Shown here in pieces: positions 7,793 to 16,223 of a stretch of 64,000 nt of DNA. Within the stretch, counting starts at the first letter, position 1, and each line of letters opens with the position of its first letter. This stretch comes from Bordetella genomosp. 10. Lineage in GTDB: Bacteria > Pseudomonadota > Gammaproteobacteria > Burkholderiales > Burkholderiaceae_B. The position numbers and the translations under genes were made by a program. The notes under the pieces are model-generated. The model was not told the origin of the DNA and ran no database searches. It was given only the letters and a program-made list of their open reading frames with translations. Location of the stretch: assembly GCF_002261225.1 (NCBI RefSeq), contig NZ_NEVM01000002.1:806001-870000 (forward strand), written 5' to 3'.

Positions 7793-8763
7793 CGCTGGTA
7801 CGCGGGCGTGGCGGGGCGGCGGGCGCGGCGCCATTCGAGGAGGGCGATGCCGATGCCGCTGCCGCAGATGATGGCGATGCCCAGCCAGGTGACGGCGTCG
7901 GGGAAGTGGCCCCAGATCAGCCAGCCGGTGGTGGTGGACGTGACGATCTGCAGGTAGGCGAAGGGCGCCAGCGTCGAGGCGGACGCGCGGCGATAGGCGC
8001 CGATCTGCAGCAGGTGGCCCACGCAGCCGGTGAAGCCGGTGGAGACCACCACCAGCCAGTGGCGCAGGTCCAGGGCGTGCAGCATCGGCAGCGCCGCGGG
8101 CACCGCGAAGGGCAGGGTGAAGGTGAGGGCGATGGCGCCCATGCCGCCGCTCCAGATCACCGACGTCAAGGGATCGTCGCCGGCGACGCGCCGCGTGGCG
8201 ATGTACTGGCCGGCGAAGCAGCAGGCGGCCAGCAGGCCGCAGACGACGCCCGTGCCGTCCAGGCCTCCGCCGGGACGGATGATGAGCAGCACGCCGCCGA
8301 AGGCGATGGCCGCGGCGACCCAGCGCGACAGCCGCGGCGGTTCGCCCAGCACCCAGGGCGCGGACGCCAGCACGATCAGCGGCGCCAGGAAATTGATGGC
8401 CGTGGCTTCGGCCTGCGGCAGGAAGTGCAGGGTGGTGAAGGACATCAGCGTCGCGCCCAGCATGGCCGTGCCGCGCAGCACCTGTTCGCGCGGCCGCCGG
8501 CTGCGCAGGACGCCCCAGCCGCGCAAGGGCACGATCAGCGCCAGGGCCAGCGCGAGGTGCACGGCATAGCGCACCCAGGAAAGAATCAGCAGGGACACGC
8601 CGCCCGCCATCGCCCACTTGCCGCTGGCGTCCAGGGTGGACAGAAAACACATGGAGAGCAGGAGCAGCGCGATGCCCGCGAAATGACTGGTCGCGGGCGG
8701 GCCGGGCCTGGCGCGTGGCGGCGTCGCATCCGTGGTCCGCGCGATGGCCTGGGCCCGCGTCAT
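7789..8763 (-). CDS. DMT-superfamily transporter with two EamA domains
   Basis: A 324-residue inner-membrane protein with about ten hydrophobic helices arranged as two EamA repeats, the usual form of 10-TM drug/metabolite transporters. Such proteins export amino acids or other metabolites; the substrate cannot be read from sequence. The N-terminus (about 25 residues, Pro/Arg-rich) precedes the first helix (FAGIALLLLSMCFLSTLDA). It is divergent from a LysR gene with a 242-base gap, so that regulator may control it. It converges with the antitoxin gene with overlapping stops. Confidence 0.85.
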   Translation of the reverse strand: MTRAQAIARTTDATPPRARPGPPATSHFAGIALLLLSMCFLSTLDASGKWAMAGGVSLLILSWVRYAVHLALALALIVPLRGWGVLRSRRPREQVLRGTAMLGATLMSFTTLHFLPQAEATAINFLAPLIVLASAPWVLGEPPRLSRWVAAAIAFGGVLLIIRPGGGLDGTGVVCGLLAACCFAGQYIATRRVAGDDPLTSVIWSGGMGAIALTFTLPFAVPAALPMLHALDLRHWLVVVSTGFTGCVGHLLQIGAYRRASASTLAPFAYLQIVTSTTTGWLIWGHFPDAVTWLGIAIICGSGIGIALLEWRRARRPATPAYQR

Positions 8764-9005
8764 GGCAAGTCTCCTCTATGCATCCTGGCAGTCCGGCATC
8801 CGGCCGGCGCGGCGGGGGCGGCGCGCGGTTCGCGCATGCATCGCGCGCGGCGCTTCCCTCTCGTCTTTTCGTCCGGGCGTCATGATACGCTCAGTGCGCG
8901 CCGCCATCCCCGTGCGGCCTCGCCATCTTCCGGCAAGATCCATCGAGGGCCCTTTCCGGGCCATCCTCCGACAGTAGCCATCGCTCGCCTCCAGGCCATC
9001 CCCGC

Positions 9006-9941
9006 ATGATCGATCTGCGCAACATCGAGACCTTCTTCTGGGTTGCCCGCCTGGGCGGTTTTCGCGCCGCCGCCGAAAAACTCAACGCCACCCAGCCGGC
9101 GATTTCGCAACGCATCGCCTCGCTGGAGTCCGGCCTGGGCGTGCGCCTGTTCGAGCGCGACGCGCGCGGCATCAAGCTGACGGCCAAGGGGCAGGAACTG
9201 CTGTCGCACGCCGAACGCATGCTGCAGATGCGCACCGACATGCAGCAGGCCGCCCGCGCGCAGAACGTCATGAGCGGCACCTTGCGCCTGGGCGTGGCCG
9301 AGACCATCGTGCACACCTGGCTGCCGCGGCTCATGGAATACATGCACGAGGCCTATCCCGCGCTGATGGTGGAGATCCAGGTGGACACCACGCCCGCGCT
9401 CAAGAGCCTGCTGACCTCCCACCAGATCGACCTGGCCTTCCTGCTGGGACCGATGGACGAGCCGCGCGTGGACAACATCCACCTGTGCCGCTATCCGCTG
9501 GCCTGGCTGGCCAGCCCGCGGCTCAAGCTGGGGCGCGAGCCGGTGCCGTTGAAGCGGCTGGGGCAGTGGCCGGTCCTGACCTATTCCTCCAACACCGAGC
9601 CGCATCGCGCCGTGCGCCGCATGCTGGTGGAAGCCGGCGTGACCGCGCCGCGCATGTACGGCAGTTCGGCGCTGAGCGTCATCGTGCGCATGACGATGGA
9701 CGGCATCGGCACCGCCGCCATCGCGCCCGTTTTCCTCGGCCGCGAACTCGCGCAGGGAGAACTGCGCCTGCTCGACGTCCGCGCGCCGGAACTGCCGCCC
9801 CTGAGCTTCACCGCGAGCTGGATGCAGGGGCCCGACAGCCACATCCCCCGCACCATCGCGCAGGCGGCCCAGTACATCGCGCGGGACGAGGCGGGCGAAG
9901 GCATCCCGGGATTCGACGCGCCGGCGCGGGCGATCAAATAG
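9006..9941 (+). CDS. LysR-family transcriptional regulator
   Basis: A 311-residue regulator with the N-terminal winged helix-turn-helix (MIDLRNIETFFWVARLGGFRAAAEKL, then NATQPAISQRIASLES) and a C-terminal effector-binding domain of the periplasmic-binding fold from about residue 90. The length is typical. It lies divergent to the EamA transporter and upstream of the DUF1445 gene, so it may act on either. A palindrome stands between it and the DUF1445 gene. The ligand is unknown. Confidence 0.92.
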   Translation: MIDLRNIETFFWVARLGGFRAAAEKLNATQPAISQRIASLESGLGVRLFERDARGIKLTAKGQELLSHAERMLQMRTDMQQAARAQNVMSGTLRLGVAETIVHTWLPRLMEYMHEAYPALMVEIQVDTTPALKSLLTSHQIDLAFLLGPMDEPRVDNIHLCRYPLAWLASPRLKLGREPVPLKRLGQWPVLTYSSNTEPHRAVRRMLVEAGVTAPRMYGSSALSVIVRMTMDGIGTAAIAPVFLGRELAQGELRLLDVRAPELPPLSFTASWMQGPDSHIPRTIAQAAQYIARDEAGEGIPGFDAPARAIK

Positions 9942-9993
9942 GGCGGTTAAGTAATAACCCGATCAGTACTAACCCGAATATTTTTTCTATCGG

Positions 9994-10016
9994 GGTGATA
10001 AATCATTCTTATCACC
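9994..10016. promoter_or_regulatory. 23-bp operator candidate upstream of the DUF1445 gene
   Basis: GGTGATAA (9994-10001) and TTATCACC (10009-10016) form a perfect 8-bp inverted repeat with a 7-base spacer in an AT-rich stretch. Two direct copies of TAACCCGA occur just upstream at 9955-9962 and 9970-9977, 15 bases apart. The length and symmetry suit a dimeric repressor such as a GntR-type protein; none is coded next to it, and the LysR protein upstream would be expected to use a different motif. Confidence 0.5.
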
Positions 10017-10166
10017 TTTCATCGCAACATATGATTGGACACCCCCGGCCCGATGCGATGGAATACCGGATCGAAAAAATATCGCATCGACGCCCGCCCA
10101 GGCCTGCAAGCCGGCCGGCGCATGCGGGTCAAGCTCAGGCTCAACCAAGCTCAAGGGGAGCGTTTC

Positions 10167-10976
10167 ATGTTGTCGCCAGCCTCGGTCAGCAGCACCGCCC
10201 ATCCGGCCTCGTACCAGGCCCGTCTGGACGCCCGCAACGGCGTGGCCACCGGTCCCACCGCGAACGTGGCGCCCGGCCACGTGCAAGCCAACCTGGCCAT
10301 CCTGCCCAAGGCCATGGCCGATGAATTCCTGCGCTTCTGCCTGCGCAATCCCAAGCCGTGCCCCATCCTGGCGGTGTCCGAGCCGGGCGATCCCAGCCTG
10401 CCGGAACTGGGCGTCGACATCGACATCCGCACCGACATTCCGCGCTATCGCGTATGGAAGGACGGCGTGCTGGTCGACGAGCCCACCGACGTCCGCGGCG
10501 TATGGCGCGACGACCTGGTCTCCTTCCTGATCGGCTGCTCCTTCTCCTTCGAGGAAGCGATGCTGGACAACGGCCTGCCGGTGCGCCACATCGAGCAGGG
10601 CTGCAACGTGCCGATGTACCGCACCAGCATTCCGACGCAATCGGCCGGCCGCTTCCACGGGCCGCTGGTGGTGTCGATGCGTCCGCTCAAGCCGGCCGAC
10701 GCCATCCGCGCGATCCAGGTCACCTCGCGTTTCCCGTCGGTGCACGGCGCGCCGGTGCACTTCGGCGACCCGGCGGCGATCGGCATCCAGGACATCGCCC
10801 GCCCCGATTACGGCGACGCCGTCGAAATCCGTCCCGGCGAGGTGCCGGTGTTCTGGGCCTGCGGCGTGACGCCGCAATCGGTGGTCGCCGCCGTCAAGCC
10901 GGAATTCTGCATCACGCATGCGCCGGGCCACATGCTGGTCACGGATCTCGTCAACAGCCGCGTGGCGGCGCTTTGA
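10167..10976 (+). CDS. DUF1445-family putative hydro-lyase (D-glutamate cyclase superfamily)
   Basis: This 269-residue protein matches the DUF1445 family in length and motifs: [40 protein letters not shown], and [10 protein letters not shown] near the end. Bacterial members are annotated as hydro-lyases, and the related mammalian domain converts D-glutamate to 5-oxo-D-proline. I chose the ATG at 10167 because AAGGGGAG stands six bases before it and the family similarity starts there; the frame is open further upstream but holds no family sequence. It lies between the LysR gene and a branched-chain amino acid ABC transporter, so an amino-acid substrate is plausible. Confidence 0.85.
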   Translation: MLSPASVSSTAHPASYQARLDARNGVATGPTANVAPGHVQANLAILPKAMADEFLRFCLRNPKPCPILAVSEPGDPSLPELGVDIDIRTDIPRYRVWKDGVLVDEPTDVRGVWRDDLVSFLIGCSFSFEEAMLDNGLPVRHIEQGCNVPMYRTSIPTQSAGRFHGPLVVSMRPLKPADAIRAIQVTSRFPSVHGAPVHFGDPAAIGIQDIARPDYGDAVEIRPGEVPVFWACGVTPQSVVAAVKPEFCITHAPGHMLVTDLVNSRVAAL

Positions 10977-11276
10977 CGCGCCTGGCCGCCATGCCTGCGC
11001 GCCGGGTGTCCGGGTGTCCAGGCAGACGGCCCTGACGATCCGGCGCCGTCGCGCGCGGCTGCGCAACCGCGCGTATGCCAGGCCGCGCGCATCGCGCATG
11101 CGTCGCGCGCCTGCCGTATGCCGCCGATCCGCGCGTTGGCGCAACCAGGATCTCGTCAGGGTTTCTACCGTCGCAATAACGCCGCCTCTACAGGTAAGTT
11201 AGTCTGCGAAGTGCAAGACCTCGTAACTCTTTTTGTAAGTCCTCCAAGTCCTTAAAGTTCTCCCAGGAGCAACGTA
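10977..11276. other. Intergenic leader before the ABC transporter operon
   Basis: These 300 bases hold no convincing coding sequence. The first half is very GC-rich with repeated GCGCATGCG-like motifs; the last 80 bases are more AT-rich and end with a ribosome site (CAGGAGCAACGT) before the binding-protein ATG. The promoter of the transport operon should lie here, but I could not pick a convincing -35/-10 pair. Confidence 0.5.
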
Positions 11277-12527
11277 ATGAAGATGAAGCTGATCGCCGGC
11301 GTCGCGGCATGCTTGGCCCTGACGTTCGGCCAGCCGGCCGCCGCGCAGGAAAAAACGGTTCGCATCGGCGCGATCTATCCGCTCAGCGGCGCGCTGGCGT
11401 CCACCGGCGCGGAAATCAAGGCCGCCATCGAACTGGCCGTCGACATCGTCAACAATCCTCATCCGGAGCTCGAAGGCCTGCCCCTGGCCGCCGGTTCGGG
11501 CCTGCCCAACCTGGGCGGCGCCAAGCTCGAAGTGGTCTTCGGCGATTCGCAGGGCAAGCCCGAAATCGGCCTGGCCGACGCCCAGCGCCTGGTCCAGCAG
11601 GAAAAGGTGGTGGCCCTGACCGGCGCCTATCAATCGGCCGTGACCAAGACCGCCAGCCGGGTGGCCGAACAGAGCGGCATTCCCTACGTGAACGGCGAGT
11701 CGAGCAGCCCGGACCTGACCGATCGCGGCTACAAGTGGTTCTTCCGCACCTCGCCCACCGACGACACGTTCATCGAGAACATGATGCAGTTCCTGGACGG
11801 CATCAAGAAGGTGCCGACCAAGAAGATCGCCGTGGTCTACGAGAACACCGATTTCGGCGTGAACACCTACAAGGCCGTGGAGCGCTTCGCCAAGAAGTAC
11901 AACCACGAGATCGTCGCCAACATCGCCTATGCCGCCGGTTCGCCCTCGGTGACCGCCGAAGTGCAGAAGCTGGCCGCGTCCAAGCCCGACGTCGCGCTGT
12001 TCGCCAGCTACACCTCGGACGCCATGCTGTTCGTGCGCACCATGCGCGAAAGCAAGTACGCGCCGCCGGTGCTGCTGGCCAACGACGCCGGCTTCATCGA
12101 CTCGCGCTTCGTGCAGGAAGTCGGTCCGCAAGTGCAGGGCGTGCTGACGCGCGACGTCTGGAGCAACGACGTCACCGCCGGCAAGCCCGGGCTGAAGAAG
12201 ATCAACGACCTGTACAAGGCGAAGACCGGCAAGGACCTGAACGGCAACAGCGCCCGCTCGATGCAAGGCGTGCTGGTGCTGGCCGACGCCATCAACCGCG
12301 CCGGTTCGACCGATCCGGAAGCCATCCGCAAGGCGCTCGTCGCCACCAACCTGAACGCCTCGCAGATCGCGATGCCCTGGGAAGGCGTGAAGTTCGACGA
12401 CAAGGGCCAGAACACGCTGGGCGCCGGCCTGATCCTGGAACTGAAGGGAAGCGGCTACGTGCCGGTGTGGCCGGAGAAGTACCGCACCGACGCGTCGCTG
12501 CCGACGCTGCCGTTCGCCTGGAAGTGA
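11277..12527 (+). CDS. Branched-chain amino acid-type ABC transporter substrate-binding protein (LivK/UrtA class)
   Basis: A 416-residue periplasmic binding protein with a signal peptide cut after about residue 24 (PAAAQE), followed by a type-1 periplasmic-binding fold: VRIGAIYPLSGALASTGAE, VALTGAYQSAVTKTASRVAEQ, YENTDFGVNT. It captures an amino acid or similar ligand and delivers it to the LivHMGF complex coded directly downstream. It is the first gene of a five-gene operon and is followed by a 107-base gap, often seen after highly expressed binding-protein genes. The ligand could be branched-chain amino acids, but family members bind many other compounds. Confidence 0.88.
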   Translation: MKMKLIAGVAACLALTFGQPAAAQEKTVRIGAIYPLSGALASTGAEIKAAIELAVDIVNNPHPELEGLPLAAGSGLPNLGGAKLEVVFGDSQGKPEIGLADAQRLVQQEKVVALTGAYQSAVTKTASRVAEQSGIPYVNGESSSPDLTDRGYKWFFRTSPTDDTFIENMMQFLDGIKKVPTKKIAVVYENTDFGVNTYKAVERFAKKYNHEIVANIAYAAGSPSVTAEVQKLAASKPDVALFASYTSDAMLFVRTMRESKYAPPVLLANDAGFIDSRFVQEVGPQVQGVLTRDVWSNDVTAGKPGLKKINDLYKAKTGKDLNGNSARSMQGVLVLADAINRAGSTDPEAIRKALVATNLNASQIAMPWEGVKFDDKGQNTLGAGLILELKGSGYVPVWPEKYRTDASLPTLPFAWK

Positions 12528-12634
12528 TTTTCGGGTAAGCCCGGGCGCGCGCCGCGCATGGATCGTAGCGTGGCCGCGCCCGCCTGTACCGCAACCGCCG
12601 GCGGATTCTCGTTGGTCCGCCGTGGGAGTACCGC

Positions 12635-13486
12635 ATGTTCGAAGCACTCACCGCCGGTTTGTTCAACGGCTTGATCTACGCCGCCGTCGCCGTCGGCCTG
12701 GCGTTGATATGGGGCATCACCGACGTCATCAACTTCGCCCACGGCGAATTCCTGATGCTGGCGATGTACGCCGCCTACTGGCTCTTCACGCTGGGCCACG
12801 TCGACCCGACCCTGTCGGCGCCGCTGGTCGCCATCCTGCTGGGTTTCGTCGGCTTCCTGACCTACGCGCTGATCATCAAGCGCCTGCAGAAAGGGCCGCC
12901 CATGGCGGTCATCCTGGCCACCTTCGGCCTGGGCATCGTGCTGCGCCAGCTCGCCTTCATCGCCTTCACGCCCGACTATCGCAGTCTGCCCGACACGCTG
13001 GTGTCCGGCAGCGTGAGCCTGTTGGGCATCTCCATCGGCCGCCCGCAGGTGGTGACGGGGCTGGTGGCGCTGGTGGTCGTGATCGCGCTGTTCTGGCTGG
13101 TCTACCGCACGCGCTGGGGCCACGCCCTTCAGGCGGTGGCGGAGGACCGGAACGTGGCCGCGCTGGTCGGCATCTCGCCGGACCGCGTCAATGCCCAGGT
13201 ATGGATGCTGGGCAGCGCCGCGGTGGGCCTGGCCGGCGCGCTGCTGACGACCTTCTTCTACGTGTTCCCCTCGGTGGGCCTGGTGTTCGGCCTGCTGGCT
13301 TTCGTGGCGGTGTGCATGGGGGGGTTCGGTTCGCTGCCGGGCGCCTTCATCGCGGGCGTGCTGATCGGCATCATCGAGGCGATGACGGGCTACTTCGTGG
13401 CCCCGGCGCTGAAGACGGTCAGCATCTTCATCCTTTTCATCCTGGTTCTCTGGTACCGGCCGCGCGGCCTGTTCGGGCGGTGGTGA
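12635..13486 (+). CDS. livH: Branched-chain amino acid-type ABC transporter permease, LivH
   Basis: This 283-residue inner-membrane permease begins in LivH fashion (LFNGLIYAAVAVGLALIWGITDVINFAHGEFLM) with about eight transmembrane helices, and has the cytoplasmic coupling motif AVAEDRNVAALVGISPDRV that contacts the ATPases. It pairs with LivM to form the channel. It starts 107 bases after the binding-protein gene and is followed after one base by livM. Ligand specificity is set by the binding protein. Confidence 0.9.
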   Translation: MFEALTAGLFNGLIYAAVAVGLALIWGITDVINFAHGEFLMLAMYAAYWLFTLGHVDPTLSAPLVAILLGFVGFLTYALIIKRLQKGPPMAVILATFGLGIVLRQLAFIAFTPDYRSLPDTLVSGSVSLLGISIGRPQVVTGLVALVVVIALFWLVYRTRWGHALQAVAEDRNVAALVGISPDRVNAQVWMLGSAAVGLAGALLTTFFYVFPSVGLVFGLLAFVAVCMGGFGSLPGAFIAGVLIGIIEAMTGYFVAPALKTVSIFILFILVLWYRPRGLFGRW

Positions 13487-13487
13487 T

Positions 13488-14486
13488 ATGACGATAGAAA
13501 ACAAACTCGATCCGGTCGCGGCGTCTCCCGCCAAGGCCGTTCATTCGCGCGCGCCGCTGGTCGTGGCGGTCGTCCTGGCCGTGCTGTTCGCCCTGGCGCC
13601 GACGGTCATCAAGGACCAGTTCACCATCCAGGTGCTGCTGCAGATCGTGCTGTTCGGCGCGCTGGGCGCGGCCTGGAACCTGGTCGGCGGTTTCCTCGGC
13701 CGCGTCTCCTTCGGGCATGGCGTGTTCGTCGGGGTGGGCGCCTACACCACCATCCTGCTGCTCCAGCACCTGAAGCTCACGCCCCTGATCGGCATCCCGG
13801 TCGGCGCGCTGATTTCGGCGCTGCTGGCGTACGTCGTCGGCGGTCCCACGCTGCGCCTGTCGGGCCATTACTTCGCCATGGCCACCATCGCGCTGCTGCA
13901 GATCGGCCTGCTGCTGATGATCAACTGGGATTGGGCGGGCGGCGCCGTCGGCCTGGAATCGCCGATCGGCGACGCGCCCTGGATGCTGCAGTTCCGCAGC
14001 AAGGTGCCGTACTACTGGATCGCGGTGGGCCTGGGCCTGGCGACCTTCCTGGTGACCTATTTCCTGGTGCACTCGCGCGTCGGCTTCTACTGGCGCGCCA
14101 TCAACGGCGACGAGGGCGCGGCGCGCAGCCTGGGCGTGCCGGCCGATCGCTACAAGATGCTGGCCTTCGTGCTGTCGGCCGCGCTGACCGGCGCCTGGGG
14201 CGGCTTCTTCGCGATGTACGTGGGCTTCATCGATCCCGATTCGATGTTCAGCCTGACCATGTCCGTGCAGATGGTGCTGGTGGCCATCCTCGGCGGCGTG
14301 GGCAGCCTGGTCGGTCCGTGGATAGGCGCGGCGCTGCTGCTTCCGCTGTCGGAAGGCACGCGCGTCATGTGGGGCAGTTCGGGCCTGGGCCTGGACCTGC
14401 TGGTGTTCGGTTTGGCTATCCTGCTGGTGACGATGTTCCTGCCCGGCGGTCTGGTGACGTTGAGGGGGCGCCGTGGCTCTGCTTGA
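13488..14486 (+). CDS. livM: Branched-chain amino acid-type ABC transporter permease, LivM
   Basis: A 332-residue inner-membrane permease with about ten helices and the LivM landmarks LGAAWNLVGGFLGRVSFGHGVF and AINGDEGAARSLGVPADRYKMLAF, the latter being the ATPase-coupling loop. It forms the translocation path with LivH. It begins one base after the livH stop, and its last 14 bases overlap livG. Confidence 0.9.
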   Translation: MTIENKLDPVAASPAKAVHSRAPLVVAVVLAVLFALAPTVIKDQFTIQVLLQIVLFGALGAAWNLVGGFLGRVSFGHGVFVGVGAYTTILLLQHLKLTPLIGIPVGALISALLAYVVGGPTLRLSGHYFAMATIALLQIGLLLMINWDWAGGAVGLESPIGDAPWMLQFRSKVPYYWIAVGLGLATFLVTYFLVHSRVGFYWRAINGDEGAARSLGVPADRYKMLAFVLSAALTGAWGGFFAMYVGFIDPDSMFSLTMSVQMVLVAILGGVGSLVGPWIGAALLLPLSEGTRVMWGSSGLGLDLLVFGLAILLVTMFLPGGLVTLRGRRGSA

Positions 14487-15195
14487 AGTAAAGGATCTGA
14501 CCAAGCGCTTCGGCGGCCTGGTCGCCAACAAGGACATCAACCTGTCGGTGGGCGAGGGCGAGATCGTCGCCATCATCGGGCCCAACGGCGCCGGCAAGAG
14601 CACGCTGTTCAACGGGCTGGTCGGCTATCACGCGCCGACCTCCGGCTCGGTGACCTTCAACGGCCAGTCCATGCTGGGCCTGAAGCCGGAGCAGGTGGCG
14701 GCCATGGGCCTGGTGCGCACCTACCAGATTCCGCGCAACTTCGGCCAGATGACGGTGCTGGAGAACGCCATGGTGGGCGCCTTGCTGCGCCATCCGCGCC
14801 TGGCGGACGCGCGCGAGGCGGCGCGCGACGTGCTGGACCTGGTGGGCCTGGGCGAGCGCGCCGACGTCAAGGCGGCCGGCCTGAACGTGGCGGGGCAGAA
14901 GCGGGTGGAACTGGCGCGCGCGCTGGCCACCAGCCCGCGCATGCTGCTGCTGGACGAAGTGGCCGGCGGCCTGAACCCGACCGAGGCCATCGCGCTGGCG
15001 GAAATCCTGCGCGGCATCCACCAGGCCGGCGTCACGCTGGTGATCGTCGAGCACGTGCTGGAAGTGGTGATGCGGCTGGCCCAGCGCGTCATGGTGCTGA
15101 ACTTCGGCCAGATGATCGCCGAGGGACCGCCGCAGGACATCGTGCGCAATCCCACCGTCATCGAGGCCTACCTGGGGAGAAAGCACCGTGCCTGA
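14473..15195 (+). CDS. livG: Branched-chain amino acid-type ABC transporter ATPase, LivG
   Basis: This 240-residue ATPase has Walker A GPNGAGKST (about residue 36), Walker B LLLDEVAGGLNPTE, and the H-loop His in VIVEHVLEVVM. The signature region reads LNVAGQKRVELARALAT, where LSxGQ appears as NVAGQ, a departure from the usual LSYGQQ of LivG but keeping Gly and Gln. It starts with GTG and overlaps livM by 14 bases and livF by 8, which implies tight translational coupling. It powers uptake with LivF. Confidence 0.9.
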   Translation: MALLEVKDLTKRFGGLVANKDINLSVGEGEIVAIIGPNGAGKSTLFNGLVGYHAPTSGSVTFNGQSMLGLKPEQVAAMGLVRTYQIPRNFGQMTVLENAMVGALLRHPRLADAREAARDVLDLVGLGERADVKAAGLNVAGQKRVELARALATSPRMLLLDEVAGGLNPTEAIALAEILRGIHQAGVTLVIVEHVLEVVMRLAQRVMVLNFGQMIAEGPPQDIVRNPTVIEAYLGRKHRA

Positions 15196-15907
15196 TGTGA
15201 TGTTGAAAGTCGAGAACCTGAGCGTCGCCTACGGCGGCGTGCAGGCCGTGCGCAATATTTCCCTGGAAGTGCGGGAAGGGCAGATCACGGCCCTGCTCGG
15301 CGCCAACGGCGCGGGCAAGTCCAGCACCCTGGCGGCCATCATCGGCAACGTCAAGCCGGCGTCCGGCCGCATCGTCTTCGAGGGCCAGGACATCACCGGC
15401 ACGCGGCCGGAGACGCTGGTCACGCGCGGCATCGCCCTGATCCCGGAGGGCGCGCGCGTCTTCGCGCGCCAGCCCGTGGAGCAGAACCTGCGGCTGGGCG
15501 CCTACACGGTGCGCGACGAGGCGGTCTACAAGCGGCGGCTGGAGCACGTCTACACGCTGTTTCCGCGCCTGCGCGAGCGGCGCGAGCAGCTCGCCGGGAC
15601 GATGTCCGGCGGCGAGCGGCAGATGCTGGCCATCGGCCGCGCCCTGATGAGCGGACCGCGCCTGCTGCTGATCGACGAGCCCAGCCTGGGCCTGTCGCCG
15701 CTGCTGGTCGAGCAGGTGTTCGACGCGCTGGCGGCGCTGAACCGCGAGGAGAAGCTGTCGGTGCTGCTGGTCGAGCAGAACATGGCGGCGGCGCTGGAAG
15801 TCGCCACGCAGGCTTATGTGATGCAGAGCGGCGCCATCGCGCTGTCGGGCAGCGCCGTCGAACTGGCGGCCTCGGACGAGGTGCGGCGGGCTTATCTGGG
15901 CATGTGA
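15188..15907 (+). CDS. livF: Branched-chain amino acid-type ABC transporter ATPase, LivF
   Basis: A 239-residue ATPase with Walker A GANGAGKSS, signature MSGGERQMLAIGRALM, Walker B LLIDEPSLGLSP and a terminal section typical of LivF (VEQNMAAALEVATQAYVMQSG). It starts with GTG, overlaps livG by 8 bases, and closes the operon; a strong terminator follows 41 bases later. Confidence 0.92.
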   Translation: MPDVMLKVENLSVAYGGVQAVRNISLEVREGQITALLGANGAGKSSTLAAIIGNVKPASGRIVFEGQDITGTRPETLVTRGIALIPEGARVFARQPVEQNLRLGAYTVRDEAVYKRRLEHVYTLFPRLRERREQLAGTMSGGERQMLAIGRALMSGPRLLLIDEPSLGLSPLLVEQVFDALAALNREEKLSVLLVEQNMAAALEVATQAYVMQSGAIALSGSAVELAASDEVRRAYLGM

Positions 15908-15948
15908 CGGGAGGGGGCCGCGCGGCGCCCCGCGGCGTCGAAGGAACC

Positions 15949-15980
15949 GGCGGTGCCTTCCAGGCGCCGCCGTTTTTTTT
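15949..15980 (+). terminator. Rho-independent terminator of the liv-type operon
   Basis: GGCGGTGCC (15949-15957), a 5-base loop, and GGCGCCGCC (15963-15971) form a 9-bp stem with one G-T pair, followed by eight T at 15973-15980. It sits 41 bases after the livF stop and fits a classical terminator for the transport operon. Confidence 0.85.
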
Positions 15981-16133
15981 CTTCGTTCCGCCGCGAGGGT
16001 GAGCGCTGCGGAAGGGATTCCGCCTTCCTTTCCTGTGGGGCGTTTATGTAAGTTTTGTGAAGTACAGGGAATCACGGAGCCCGGTCCGTGACAAACGTCG
16101 CGTCAATGCCGCACAGCAGGGTATTTATGTATT

Positions 16134-16169
16134 GTCCCTAATTTTGTTTTATTAAATATTATTAGGGAC
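16134..16169. promoter_or_regulatory. Inverted repeat in the glutamate dehydrogenase promoter region
   Basis: GTCCCTAAT (16134-16142) and ATTAGGGAC (16161-16169) are a perfect 9-bp inverted repeat around an 18-base spacer made almost wholly of A and T. The AT content contrasts with the surrounding GC-rich DNA. A weak promoter could lie within it (TTGTCC at 16132, TATTAT at 16157). The position 55 bases before the gdhA start makes it a good operator candidate. The rest of the 316-base gap (15908-16223) holds only the liv terminator. Confidence 0.5.
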
Positions 16170-16223
16170 GAGACAAAGATCTCTGGCAAAATGGCGGCAT
16201 CCTTTCCTACGGAGCCACTGCCC

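Noticed and set aside
10035..10166. Longer N-terminal version of the DUF1445 protein starting at 10035
   Set aside because: The extra 44 residues have no family similarity and the ribosome site AAGGGGAG marks ATG 10167.
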